This document shows, one piece after another, positions 1 to 8,392 of a DNA stretch of 15,031 nt. Within the stretch, counting starts at the first letter, position 1. Every line of letters begins with the position of its first letter. The notes under the pieces are model-generated. The model did no database searches. It was not told the DNA's origin and saw only the letters and a list, made by a program, of their open reading frames with translations. Source of the stretch: Clostridiaceae bacterium (GTDB lineage Bacteria > Bacillota > Clostridia > Oscillospirales > Butyricicoccaceae); NCBI GenBank assembly GCA_016293155.1, contig JAEDEU010000033.1:1-15031 (forward strand), given 5' to 3'. Made by a program: the position numbers and the translations under genes.

Positions 1-5
1 GTATT

Positions 6-34
6 ATTATACGTCCGAAAACGACAAGCGTCAA
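6..34 (-). promoter_or_regulatory. Sigma-A promoter firing leftward out of the window
   Basis: On the minus strand a TTGACG -35 box (29-34) and a perfect TATAAT -10 box (6-11) are separated by exactly 17 bases. Transcription would start at about the window edge and run to the left, so the first bases of the window look like the upstream region of another minus-strand gene beyond the edge. That gene is not visible. Seen in the sequence; the promoter function is inferred from the match to consensus. Confidence 0.6.
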
Positions 35-72
35 CGAATCAACCTTAAACAAATTATGAAGGAACTGTTACA

Positions 73-109
73 AAGCGGGCGGCTGTATGCATGGTACAGC
101 CGCCCGCTT
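73..109 (-). terminator. Hairpin terminator behind gltD
   Basis: A perfect 15-bp inverted repeat (73-87 and 95-109) encloses a 7-base loop, 24 bases past the gltD stop. The T-run on the minus strand is short (TTTG), so termination may be imperfect, but the stem is long and GC-rich. It separates the gltBD operon from the promoter at the left edge. Confidence 0.75.
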
Positions 110-132
110 CAAAATATATTGAGAAAGTATGC

Positions 133-1626
133 TTACTGCTTGGACAGGTTGGTATAGCCCATCAGGTCGAGATCGACCTCATATGCCGCCTCGCGGCCCT
201 CGCGGATTGCCCAGACAACGAGAGACTGTCCGCGGTGCATATCGCCCGCTGTGAACACGTTCTCGACATTGGTCTTGTACTTGCCCTGCTCAGTTGCAAC
301 ATTGGTGCGTGCATTGACCTCAACGCCGAATGCCTCGGTGACATAGGACTGGGAGCCGAGGAAGCCCGCTGCAATCAGGACAACATCCACGTCAATGACG
401 TACTCGCTGCCCTCGACCTCAACCGGAATCATGCGTCCGGACTTCTCGTCACGCTGCATCTTCAGCTTGACCAGCTTTGCCTGCTTCAGATTGCCCTGCT
501 CGTCCTTGTAGAACTCCTTGACCGTGGTCTGATAGACGCGCGGATCGTGACCGAATACGGCGATTGCCTCCTCCTGACCGTAGTCGGTCTTGAGGACGCG
601 CGGCCACTGAGGCCACGGATTGTTCTCGGCGCGGGTTTCCGGGGCCTTCGGCATCATCTCCAGCTGAATGACCGACTCCGCACCCAGACGGATGGAGGTG
701 CCGCAGCAGTCGTTACCGGTATCGCCGCCGCCGATAATCATGACCTTCTTGCCCTTGATCGGGACGTGGTTGCCGTCGGTCAGCTTGGAATCCAGCAGGC
801 TCTTGGTCACGCCGGAGAGGAAATCAACGGCGAAGTAAATGCCCTTTGCATCACGGCCCGGCACGTTGATGTCGCGCGGGTTGGAAGCGCCGCAGGTCAG
901 AACCACGCGGTCAAACTCCTCCATGATCGCATCCGCGGAAACGGTCGCGCCGATGTCCGCATTGACCACAAAATTGATGCCCTCTTCCTTCATGATGTTG
1001 ACCTTGCGGTCGATGACCCACTTTTCCAGCTTCATGTTCGGGATGCCGTAGCGCAGCAGTCCGCCGACGCGGTCCTTGCGCTCAAATACCGTGACCAGAT
1101 GTCCGCGGCGGTTGAGCTGATCTGCGACCGCCAGACCGGACGGGCCGGAGCCGATGACCGCGACCTTCTTGCCGGTGCGGATTTTCGGCGGGCGTGCCTT
1201 GGCATAGCCCTTTGCATAGGCATTTTCGATGATTGCCAGCTCATTCGCCTTGGAGGAAACCGGCTTGCTGTCGAGATTGCAGGTACATGCCGCCTCGCAG
1301 AGCGCCGGACAGACGCGACCGGTGAACTCCGGGAAATTGCTGGTCTTGGTCAGGCGCAGATAGGCTTCCTTCCAGTTGCCGATATAGAGCAGATCGTTCC
1401 ACTCCGGCACGAGGTTGTGGAGCGGGCAGCCGCTTGCCATGCCGCCGATCATCATGCCCGACTGGCAGAACGGAACGCCGCAGGCCATGCAGCGCGCGCC
1501 CTGCTCCTCCTGTTCTTCCATCGTCAGAGGGGTATGGAACTCGTTAAAATTCTTGATTCGCTGAAGCGGCTCAACAGCTTCCGCGTCCTGTCTTTCATAA
1601 TCTAAAAATCCGGTTGGTTTACCCAT
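133..1626 (-). CDS. gltD: Glutamate synthase (NADPH) small (beta) subunit
   Basis: This 497-residue flavoprotein oxidises NADPH and passes electrons through FAD and iron-sulfur clusters to the large subunit GltB, where glutamine plus 2-oxoglutarate become two glutamates. The N-terminal cluster-binding region has cysteines at 46, 49, 54 and 67 and again at 106, 110, 114 and 116. A first Rossmann motif (G159-S-G-P-S-G164) binds FAD, a second (G299-G-G-D-T-G304) fits NADPH binding, and a C-terminal FAD motif (TAGDMHRGQS, about 459-468) completes the glutamate synthase/dihydropyrimidine dehydrogenase type reductase fold. Length is close to the family norm. The start at 1626 is chosen because AAGGAGGGG lies just upstream of it; the frame is open 20 codons further but without a comparable site. 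Only 13 bases separate it from the gltB stop and its ribosome site abuts that stop, so translational coupling is likely. Confidence 0.96.
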   Translation of the reverse strand: MGKPTGFLDYERQDAEAVEPLQRIKNFNEFHTPLTMEEQEEQGARCMACGVPFCQSGMMIGGMASGCPLHNLVPEWNDLLYIGNWKEAYLRLTKTSNFPEFTGRVCPALCEAACTCNLDSKPVSSKANELAIIENAYAKGYAKARPPKIRTGKKVAVIGSGPSGLAVADQLNRRGHLVTVFERKDRVGGLLRYGIPNMKLEKWVIDRKVNIMKEEGINFVVNADIGATVSADAIMEEFDRVVLTCGASNPRDINVPGRDAKGIYFAVDFLSGVTKSLLDSKLTDGNHVPIKGKKVMIIGGGDTGNDCCGTSIRLGAESVIQLEMMPKAPETRAENNPWPQWPRVLKTDYGQEEAIAVFGHDPRVYQTTVKEFYKDEQGNLKQAKLVKLKMQRDEKSGRMIPVEVEGSEYVIDVDVVLIAAGFLGSQSYVTEAFGVEVNARTNVATEQGKYKTNVENVFTAGDMHRGQSLVVWAIREGREAAYEVDLDLMGYTNLSKQ

Positions 1627-1639
1627 TATTCTCCCCTCC

Positions 1640-4600
1640 TTAATGATGCTTGATGGCGTTGAACGCCTCAATCTGTGCCTGCTCACTGCTCAGGCCCTTT
1701 TCTTCCATCTGTACGATGGTCATCATCATGCGGTAATAGTCATGCGGGATGACCTTCTTAAACTTCGGCACGTAATCCGAGAAGTGCTCAAGGACCTCCT
1801 TGCCCTTGACAGAGCCGGTTGCCGCAACGTGCTCCTGAATCATTTCCTTGACTTCCAGTACGTCATACTTGGAGGTCAGCTCGGTTACCATGACCATCTG
1901 CTTGTTCATCTTGGTGTACAGATCGCTGTCCTCATCGAGTACGTATGCGATACCGCCGCTCATGCCGGCCGCAAAGTTTTTGCCGGTCTTGCCGAGGACA
2001 ACTACGCGTCCGCCGGTCATGTACTCACAGCCGTGGTCGCCGACACCCTCGACAACTGCGTTTGCGCCCGAGTTGCGGACACAGAAGCGCTCGCCTGCAA
2101 CGCCGTTGATGAATGCCTTACCGCTCGTTGCGCCGTACAGTGCAACGTTGCCGATGATGATGTTCTCATCCTGCTTGAACATACTGCCCTCCGGCGGGTA
2201 GACAACCAGCTTGCCGCCGGACAGACCCTTACCAAAATAGTCGTTCGAGTCGCCGGACAGCTCCAGCGTCAGACCCTTCGGGATGAATGCGCCGAAGGAC
2301 TGACCGCCCGCGCCGTGGCACTTGACCGTAAAGGTATCCTCCGGCAGGGTATTGTCATAGCGCTTGGTGATCTCCGCACCGAAGATGGTGCCGAAGGTAC
2401 GGTCGGTATTACCGACATTCAGCTCGATGGTGGTCTTCTTGCCGCTCTCCAGCGCTCTCTTGAGCTTCTTGAGCAGAACCTTCTCGTCGAGTGTCTTTTC
2501 CAGCTCGAAGTCGTAAACCTGATCCGGCTGGAAGGTCTGGCATACGCCCTGCTCCTGATACGGATTGGACAGAATGCCGGAGAGGTCAATCTTGGCAGCG
2601 ACACTGTTCAGATCGCTTCTGACCTTGAGCAGATCGGTGCGTCCTACCAGCTCGTCGATGGTGCGAACGCCGAACCTTGCCATATATTCACGCAGCTCCT
2701 GCGCGATGAACTTCATAAAGTTGACAACATATTCCGGCTTGCCGCGGAAACGCTTGCGCAGCTCCGGATTCTGGGTTGCAACGCCGACCGGACAGGTATC
2801 GAGGTTGCAGACACGCATCATGACACAGCCCATGGTGACCAGCGGAGCGGTTGCAAAGCCGAATTCCTCTGCGCCGAGCATTGCTGCGATGGCAACATCG
2901 CGGCCGGTCATCAGCTTGCCGTCGGTCTCAATGCGAACCTTGTTTCTCAGACCGTTCATGAGCAGCGTCTGATGGGTCTCTGCCAGACCCAGCTCCCACG
3001 GAAGACCCGCATTGTGGATGGAGCTTCTCGGTGCTGCGCCGGTGCCGCCGTCATAGCCGGAGATCAGGATAACCTGAGCGCCCGCCTTGGCAACGCCTGC
3101 CGCGACCGTGCCGACACCCGCCTCGGATACCAGCTTGACGGAAATACGCGCGTCCTTGTTCGCGTTCTTCAGGTCATAAATCAGCTGCGCCAGATCCTCG
3201 ATGGAGTAGATATCATGGTGCGGCGGGGGCGAAATCAGACCGACGCCCGGGGTGGACATTCTGGTCTTTGCGATCCACGGATAAACCTTGCCGCCCGGCA
3301 GGTGTCCGCCCTCGCCCGGCTTTGCGCCCTGTGCCATCTTGATCTGGATCTCGTTTGCGCTGACCAGATAACGGGAGGTGACACCGAAGCGTCCGGATGC
3401 AACCTGCTTGATGGCAGAGCAGCGGTTGAGTCCGTCCGGACCGACCGTCAGACGCTCTACACTCTCGCCGCCCTCACCGGAGTTGGAACGGCCGTGAATG
3501 CTGTTCATGGCGATTGCCATACATTCATGTGCTTCCTGGGAAATGGAGCCGTAGGACATTGCACCGGTCTTGAAGCGGGTGACAATGCTGTCCACGCTCT
3601 CGACCTCGTCGATCGGAATGCCGCCATCCTCCGGGAAGTTGAACTCCATCAGGCGGCGCAGATGACCCTGATTGTCCTCACGGTCGAGTGCCGCAGTGTA
3701 CTGCTTAAACAGCGAATAATCGCCGCGCTTGGTGGACTCCTGAAGCAGGTGGATGGTGAGCGGATTGTAAAGGTGCTCCTCACCGCCGCTTCTGGACTTA
3801 TGGCGTCCGACGGACTCCAGTGCCAGATCGGTATCCAGACCCAGCGGGTCGAATGCGGAGGAATGCAGCTCGTCAATGGTGCGCTCGATGTCCTCCAGCT
3901 CAATGCCGCCGACACGGGATACGGTATCGGTAAAGTACTTGTCGATGACGTTTTTGCTGATGCCGATTGCCTCGAAGATCTTAGAGCCCATGTAGGACTG
4001 CACGGTGGAGATACCCATCTTGGAGGCGATCTTGACGATGCCGCTCAGGACGGCATTCAGGTAATCCTGCTCTGCTGCGTAGTAATCCTTATCCAGAATG
4101 CCCTCTTCGATGAGCTGCTTGATGGATTCCAGCGCCAGATACGGGTTGATGGCACATGCGCCGTAGCCCAGCAGGGTTGCGAAGTGGTGAACCTCGCGCG
4201 GCTCGCCGGATTCCAGAATCATTGCAACCTTGGTGCGCTTCTTGGTGACGACCAGGTGCTGATGCACTGCGGAAACCGCAAGCAGGGACGGAATCGCAAC
4301 ATGATATTCATCCACGCCGCGGTCGGACAGGATAAGGATGTTTGCGCCGTCGTTATAGGCACGGTCAACCTCGACGAACAGGCGGTTGATCGCCTTCTCC
4401 AGGCTGGTGCCCTTATAGTAGATAATCGGAATGGTTTCGACCTTGAAGCCCGGGATGTTCAGCGCCTTGAGCTTGAGCATGGTCGTGTTGCGGAGAATCG
4501 GGTCATGAACCATCAGCTGGCGGCAGTTTTCCGGGTTCTGCTCCAGAATATTGCCGTCCGTGCCGACATAAACCGTGGTATCCGTGACGATCTTCTCGCG

Positions 4601-6196
4601 GATTGCGTCAATCGGCGGGTTGGTGACCTGTGCGAACAGCTGCTTGAAGTAGCTGAACAGCGGCTGATGCTTCTGGCTGAGTGCGACAATCGGGGTGTCG
4701 ATGCCCATCGCACCGATGCCCTCGGAGCCGGTCTTTGCCATGTTCAAAATAGAGGTTCTGTACTCCTCAAAGGTGTAGCCAAATGCCCGCTGTAACTGTG
4801 CGCGCTCATGCGGGGTGATCTTCGGAACGCTCATGTTCGGGATCTTGACCTCACGCAGGTTGACCAGATTGGAATCCAGCCACTCGCCGTACGGATGCTG
4901 GGAAGCATAGCGCTCCTTCAGCTCATCGTCGTCGATGACAACGCCCTTGACCATATCGACCAGCAGCATCTTGCCCGGACGCAGGCGCTCCTTGACGGCA
5001 ATCTTCTCCGGCGGGATGTCCAGCACGCCGACCTCGGAGGACAGGATCAGGTCTCCGTCGGTGGTGATATAGTAGCGGGACGGACGCAGACCGTTGCGGT
5101 CCAGAATCGCGCCCATGACGTCGCCGTCACTGTAAAGGATGGAAGCCGGACCGTCCCACGGCTCCATCATCGTTGCATAATACTGATAGAAATCGCGCTT
5201 GTTTGCGCTCATGGTGTGGTTGTTTGCCCACGGCTCCGGAATGGTAATCATGACAGCCAGCGGAAGATCCATGCCGCTCATGACCATGAACTCCAGCGTA
5301 TTATCCAGACGCGCGGAGTCCGAGCCGTTCGGATTGACAACCGGCAGCACCTTGTACAGCTCGCCCTTCAGCTCGCCGGATGCCATGGTCTCCTCACGCG
5401 CCAGCATCTTGTCTGCATTGCCGCGGATGGTGTTGATCTCACCGTTATGTACGATGAAGCGGTTCGGATGTGCGCGCTCCCAGCTCGGATTGGTGTTGGT
5501 GCTGAAACGGGAATGCACGATTGCAACCGCAGACTCATAATCCTCATCCTGCAGATCGCAGAAGAACGATCTCAGCTGGCCAACCAGGAACATGCCCTTA
5601 TATACAATCGTACGGCTGGAGCAGGATACCACATAGGTGGATTCATTGGACTGCTCAAATACGCGGCGCACGATATACAGCTTGCGGTCAAACGCAATGC
5701 CCTTTGCGACCTTCTTCGGGCGCTTGATGAAGCCCTGCATGATGCACGGCATCTTCTCCAGAGCCTTGGTGCCCAGAACGGACGGATCGGTTGCGACATC
5801 TCTCCATCCGAGGAATTCCATGCCCTCTTTTTCGACGATGATTTCAAACATCTTCTTCGCCTGATTGCGCTTGAGCTCATCCTGCGGGAAGAAGAACATG
5901 CCTACACCGTAATCTCTTTCCTCACCCAGCTCAAAGCCCAGCGGCTTTACCGCCTTCGTGAAGAACTTGTGGGAAATCTGAAGCAGAATGCCGACGCCGT
6001 CGCCAGTCTTGCCCTCTGCATCCTTACCTGCACGGTGTTCCAGATTTTCAACGATTCCAAGTGCATTGGCTACCGTGGAATGGCTTTTATTGCCCTTGAT
6101 ATTTACAATTGCGCCGATGCCGCAGTTGTCATGCTCAAATCGGGGATCATACAGAGCCGACGAGCAGTTTTCCATGTTTACATTATCCATACGCAT
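1640..6196 (-). CDS. gltB: Glutamate synthase (NADPH) large (alpha) subunit
   Basis: This 1518-residue subunit performs the GOGAT reaction of ammonium assimilation: it hydrolyses glutamine, channels the ammonia internally and aminates 2-oxoglutarate. Domains in order are a class II glutamine amidotransferase (about 25-430) with Cys25 as the expected N-terminal nucleophile after removal of a 24-residue propeptide (CGIGAI motif), a central linking domain (about 470-770), the FMN-binding synthase barrel (about 830-1190, with SGYDGGTGAAP at 1046-1056), and a C-terminal beta-helix with GXGXG repeats (about 1250-1450). Three cysteines at 1124, 1130 and 1135 (C-x5-C-x4-C) match the [3Fe-4S] ligands. 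The ATG at 6196 has GAAAGGA four bases ahead; an ATG two codons later (6190) is an alternative, and a TTG five codons earlier lacks support. It is first in an operon with gltD, which marks it as the pyridine-nucleotide rather than the ferredoxin enzyme. Confidence 0.97.
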   Translation of the reverse strand: MRMDNVNMENCSSALYDPRFEHDNCGIGAIVNIKGNKSHSTVANALGIVENLEHRAGKDAEGKTGDGVGILLQISHKFFTKAVKPLGFELGEERDYGVGMFFFPQDELKRNQAKKMFEIIVEKEGMEFLGWRDVATDPSVLGTKALEKMPCIMQGFIKRPKKVAKGIAFDRKLYIVRRVFEQSNESTYVVSCSSRTIVYKGMFLVGQLRSFFCDLQDEDYESAVAIVHSRFSTNTNPSWERAHPNRFIVHNGEINTIRGNADKMLAREETMASGELKGELYKVLPVVNPNGSDSARLDNTLEFMVMSGMDLPLAVMITIPEPWANNHTMSANKRDFYQYYATMMEPWDGPASILYSDGDVMGAILDRNGLRPSRYYITTDGDLILSSEVGVLDIPPEKIAVKERLRPGKMLLVDMVKGVVIDDDELKERYASQHPYGEWLDSNLVNLREVKIPNMSVPKITPHERAQLQRAFGYTFEEYRTSILNMAKTGSEGIGAMGIDTPIVALSQKHQPLFSYFKQLFAQVTNPPIDAIREKIVTDTTVYVGTDGNILEQNPENCRQLMVHDPILRNTTMLKLKALNIPGFKVETIPIIYYKGTSLEKAINRLFVEVDRAYNDGANILILSDRGVDEYHVAIPSLLAVSAVHQHLVVTKKRTKVAMILESGEPREVHHFATLLGYGACAINPYLALESIKQLIEEGILDKDYYAAEQDYLNAVLSGIVKIASKMGISTVQSYMGSKIFEAIGISKNVIDKYFTDTVSRVGGIELEDIERTIDELHSSAFDPLGLDTDLALESVGRHKSRSGGEEHLYNPLTIHLLQESTKRGDYSLFKQYTAALDREDNQGHLRRLMEFNFPEDGGIPIDEVESVDSIVTRFKTGAMSYGSISQEAHECMAIAMNSIHGRSNSGEGGESVERLTVGPDGLNRCSAIKQVASGRFGVTSRYLVSANEIQIKMAQGAKPGEGGHLPGGKVYPWIAKTRMSTPGVGLISPPPHHDIYSIEDLAQLIYDLKNANKDARISVKLVSEAGVGTVAAGVAKAGAQVILISGYDGGTGAAPRSSIHNAGLPWELGLAETHQTLLMNGLRNKVRIETDGKLMTGRDVAIAAMLGAEEFGFATAPLVTMGCVMMRVCNLDTCPVGVATQNPELRKRFRGKPEYVVNFMKFIAQELREYMARFGVRTIDELVGRTDLLKVRSDLNSVAAKIDLSGILSNPYQEQGVCQTFQPDQVYDFELEKTLDEKVLLKKLKRALESGKKTTIELNVGNTDRTFGTIFGAEITKRYDNTLPEDTFTVKCHGAGGQSFGAFIPKGLTLELSGDSNDYFGKGLSGGKLVVYPPEGSMFKQDENIIIGNVALYGATSGKAFINGVAGERFCVRNSGANAVVEGVGDHGCEYMTGGRVVVLGKTGKNFAAGMSGGIAYVLDEDSDLYTKMNKQMVMVTELTSKYDVLEVKEMIQEHVAATGSVKGKEVLEHFSDYVPKFKKVIPHDYYRMMMTIVQMEEKGLSSEQAQIEAFNAIKHH

Positions 6197-6230
6197 GTTT
6201 TCCTTTCTCAATTATCAAACCGCTGTACAC

Positions 6231-6259
6231 ACTATACACCATTTTCCCCACTCTGTAAA
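6231..6259 (-). promoter_or_regulatory. gltBD promoter
   Basis: On the minus strand a TTTACA -35 box (6254-6259) and a TATAGT -10 box (6231-6236) are separated by 17 bases. The predicted start near 6224 gives a leader of only about 28 bases, too short for a riboswitch, so control is more likely by proteins bound upstream. Seen in the sequence; function inferred. Confidence 0.7.
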
Positions 6260-6677
6260 TACGTAGATTTCGCCAAAAATGAAAGAATCACTTTCAAAAC
6301 TTTTATTTTACCCATTTTTCCCATTTTTTTACATTTATCGTTGGGATTTTTCACGCTTCGGATTATTTTGCATCAATTACATCATATTTTTGACTATATA
6401 CGCGAAATATTTTGATTTTTCCTTTGTTTCAAAACAGACTTATTTTTATTGTTCGTTTTGCAAACTACTCTTGATGCGTAAAAGAAGTACTTCTTTTTGA
6501 TTATTTTTTGAAAGTTTAATTTTTTCTTCCTGCAATTCGTTTTTCCACGTTCGGAGTAGCGCTCCGGAAATCCGCATTTTTATCGTCATTTTATACAATT
6601 TTCTGTTTTTCATCTGTTTTTATTGTGTTTTTCAAAACTTTATCATACAAAAATCTTCATTTTCTCTAAATTTTTGC
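6260..6677. other. AT-rich non-coding region upstream of gltB
   Basis: I see no credible gene here. The stretch is rich in T and A runs and contrasts sharply with the neighbouring genes. It contains the dyad TGAAAG-N5-CTTTCA (6280-6296), a perfect 18-bp palindrome (6480-6497), three copies of TTTCAAAAC (6292-6300, 6427-6435, 6630-6638) and a small hairpin CGGAG-N5-CTCCG (6552-6566). An open frame on the plus strand (6279-6500) lacks a ribosome binding site and looks like chance. The region probably serves gltBD regulation. Confidence 0.6.
6280..6296. promoter_or_regulatory. Dyad TGAAAG-N5-CTTTCA, candidate operator of gltBD
   Basis: A perfect 6+6 inverted repeat with a 5-base centre lies 20 bases upstream of the gltB -35 box, about -56 to -72 from the predicted start. 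That is a usual position for an activator. GOGAT operons in Bacillota are often controlled by nitrogen-responsive activators (GltC in Bacillus, a LysR protein), but no regulator gene is next to this operon and the sequence does not match a site I can name. Confidence 0.35.
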
Positions 6678-6711
6678 AAAAAAATCCCGCAGTGGGACTA
6701 CCACTGCGGGA
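6678..6711 (-). terminator. Intrinsic terminator of the MATE gene
   Basis: An 11-bp perfect stem (6685-6695 with 6701-6711) with a 5-base loop is followed on the minus strand by seven consecutive T residues (6684 to 6678). It lies 30 bases past the stop codon. This is a canonical Rho-independent terminator that insulates gltBD from upstream transcription. Confidence 0.92.
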
Positions 6712-6741
6712 TAACATATCTTTCTTCCGGAAGTACGGAAA

Positions 6742-8145
6742 TTACTCCGGAAGGCGGGAGACAACCTGACGGTAAAGCCGCTGGATCATTACAATGCTGC
6801 AAACAAGCGATGCAACCTCTGCCAGCGGGAACGACCACCAGATCAGATGCAGACCGCCGACTTTACCCAAAATATATGCGGACGGAAGCAGCACCAGCAG
6901 CTGACGCGCCGCGGAAATCACAAGGCTGCTCATACCGCGTCCCATCGCCTGAAGCGCGGAGCCGGAAATGATACAGAAGCCAGCCACAACAAAATGCAGC
7001 GAAATGGTGCGCAGCGCCGGCACGCCGATCTCCAGCATCTGAGCGGACGCATTGAACATCATCAGGAGCTGCTCCGGAATCAGCTGGAACACAGCCAAGC
7101 CGATCCACATGAGGATCATAGCATACAGAACCGCCAGCTTGAAGGTGGAGATGATGCGCTTGCGCTTCTGTGCGCCGTAGTTGTAGGCGATGATCGGCAC
7201 CATACCGTTGTTCAGACCGAACACCGGCATGATCGCAAAGCTCATGACCTTATAGTAGATACCGAATACAGCCGTTGCCGTCGAGGTGAACGAGATCAGA
7301 ATGCGGTTCATGCCAAAGTTCATGACCGCACCGATGGACTGCATCAGGATGGACGGAACGCCGACTTTGTAAATCTGTCCGATCAGACTGAGGTTCGGTC
7401 GGAATCCCTTCATATTGAAATTCAGCTCGGTATTCTTCTTGATATTAAAGATCAGAGCCATCACCATTGCGATGATCTGACCGATTATGGTTGCCAGCGC
7501 CGCACCGGCAATGCCCATCTCCGGCAGACCGAACCAGCCGAAAATCAGGATCGGGTCAAGAATGATATTGATAATGGCACCGGTGCTCTGAGTAATCATA
7601 GTAAAGAGCGTTCTGCCGGTGGACTGTAACAGGCGCTCAAAGATAAACTGACCAAACAGACCAAACGAACACGTCGCCACAATCGAAACATAGGTGTGAC
7701 CGTAAGCAATGATCTCCGGATCATCCGTCTGCGCAGTGAAAAACGTTCTGCTGAAGCAGATGCCGAAAATCAGGCAGATCGCCAGATAATTGCACAGCGC
7801 CAGAAAAATGCCGTTATGCGCGACCTTTCTCGCCGTTTCGAGATTGCCCTCGCCCAGCTTTCTGGAGAGCAGTGCATTGACGCCGACACCGGTGCCGCCC
7901 GCAAGTGCAATCATAATATTCTGGATCGGGAATGCCAGCGAAACCGCAGTCAACGCATCCTCGCAAATCTGCGCGACAAAGATACTGTCAACGATGTTAT
8001 ACAGCGCCTGCACCAGCATGGAAATCATCATCGGCAGCGACATACTCAGCAGCAGACGGTTGACCGGCATAACACCCATCTTATTTTCCGGCGCTCGTGC
8101 GGAGCCGCTCTGCTCCAGATCCTTGTTCTGGTTTGACTTGTCCAT
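6742..8145 (-). CDS. MATE-family efflux transporter (MepA/DinF-like)
   Basis: This 467-residue membrane protein belongs to the multidrug and toxic compound extrusion family, cation-coupled antiporters that export drugs or metabolites. About 12 hydrophobic segments follow a hydrophilic tail of roughly 28 residues. TM1 carries the family signature with Pro38 and Asp53 in a YNIVDSIFV context; residues 84-100 have the G-rich loop ending in LLSRKLGEG, and ERLLQSTGRT (170-179) is also typical. The second half starts again near 262 (GVPSILMQSIGAVM), reflecting the internal duplication of MATE proteins. The ATG at 8145 is chosen because AAAGGGTG sits 5 bases upstream; a TTG seven codons earlier overlaps that site. 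The gene stands alone with its own promoter and terminator. The substrate cannot be deduced from sequence. Confidence 0.93.
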   Translation of the reverse strand: MDKSNQNKDLEQSGSARAPENKMGVMPVNRLLLSMSLPMMISMLVQALYNIVDSIFVAQICEDALTAVSLAFPIQNIMIALAGGTGVGVNALLSRKLGEGNLETARKVAHNGIFLALCNYLAICLIFGICFSRTFFTAQTDDPEIIAYGHTYVSIVATCSFGLFGQFIFERLLQSTGRTLFTMITQSTGAIINIILDPILIFGWFGLPEMGIAGAALATIIGQIIAMVMALIFNIKKNTELNFNMKGFRPNLSLIGQIYKVGVPSILMQSIGAVMNFGMNRILISFTSTATAVFGIYYKVMSFAIMPVFGLNNGMVPIIAYNYGAQKRKRIISTFKLAVLYAMILMWIGLAVFQLIPEQLLMMFNASAQMLEIGVPALRTISLHFVVAGFCIISGSALQAMGRGMSSLVISAARQLLVLLPSAYILGKVGGLHLIWWSFPLAEVASLVCSIVMIQRLYRQVVSRLPE

Positions 8146-8206
8146 GATATCACCCTTTCTTCTCAATTTCTTTTTTCTCTATTCCGGACAAAGCATGAAT
8201 ATTTCT

Positions 8207-8235
8207 ATTATAAATGTTAGAGATCAAACAGTCAA
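8207..8235 (-). promoter_or_regulatory. Promoter of the MATE gene
   Basis: The minus strand has TTGACT (8230-8235), a 17-base spacer and a perfect TATAAT (8207-8212). The predicted start near 8200 gives a leader of about 55 bases. The near-consensus boxes suggest substantial basal expression. Confidence 0.8.
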
Positions 8236-8293
8236 TTCCTGTTTTGCCAAATGATGATGGATTTCCTCACATTTTTTGGATATTTGCTACAGC

Positions 8294-8347
8294 AAAACGC
8301 GGATCCGTTCAAAATCTGAAATCAGACTTCAAACAGATCCGCATTTT
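8294..8347 (-). terminator. Terminator between the 40-codon gene and the MATE gene
   Basis: The inverted repeat GCGGATCCGTT (8299-8309) pairs with AACAGATCCGC (8332-8342) with one mismatch. It is flanked by AAAA (8294-8297) and TTTT (8344-8347), so it can work in either direction. The loop contains a small inner hairpin (TCTG-AAAT-CAGA). It sits 51 bases past the small gene's stop codon and just upstream of the MATE promoter, so it most likely ends the small transcript. Confidence 0.65.
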
Positions 8348-8392
8348 ATAGGATTCCTGTGCTCTGCGCCGAATCGCTGCGTTATTTTATTG

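Noticed and set aside
2..155. Plus-strand frame entering from the left edge and running into the gltD 3' end
   Set aside because: It would have to be translated through the 15-bp terminator hairpin and overlap gltD. The minus-strand promoter in the same bases explains the region better.
1627..1686. Twenty-codon N-terminal extension of gltD overlapping the gltB 3' end
   Set aside because: The AAGGAGGGG site directly before the ATG at 1626 decides the start, and the extension is only the gltB tail read in another frame.
1643..4795. Very long open frame (about 1050 codons) antisense to gltB, with others opposite gltB and gltD (4808-6415, 91-1605)
   Set aside because: They lie fully over the conserved GltB and GltD coding sequence, have no family motifs and arise from the codon bias of the real genes leaving few stops in the opposite frame.
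6279..6500. 73-codon plus-strand frame in the AT-rich gap upstream of gltB
   Set aside because: It has no ribosome binding site, is dominated by Phe, Leu, Tyr and Lys as expected of translated AT-rich DNA, and covers the candidate regulatory dyads.
6552..6566. Small hairpin CGGAG-N5-CTCCG in the gltB upstream region as a terminator or RNA element
   Set aside because: The stem is only 5 bp and no clean T-run follows; with no gene ending nearby there is nothing for it to terminate.
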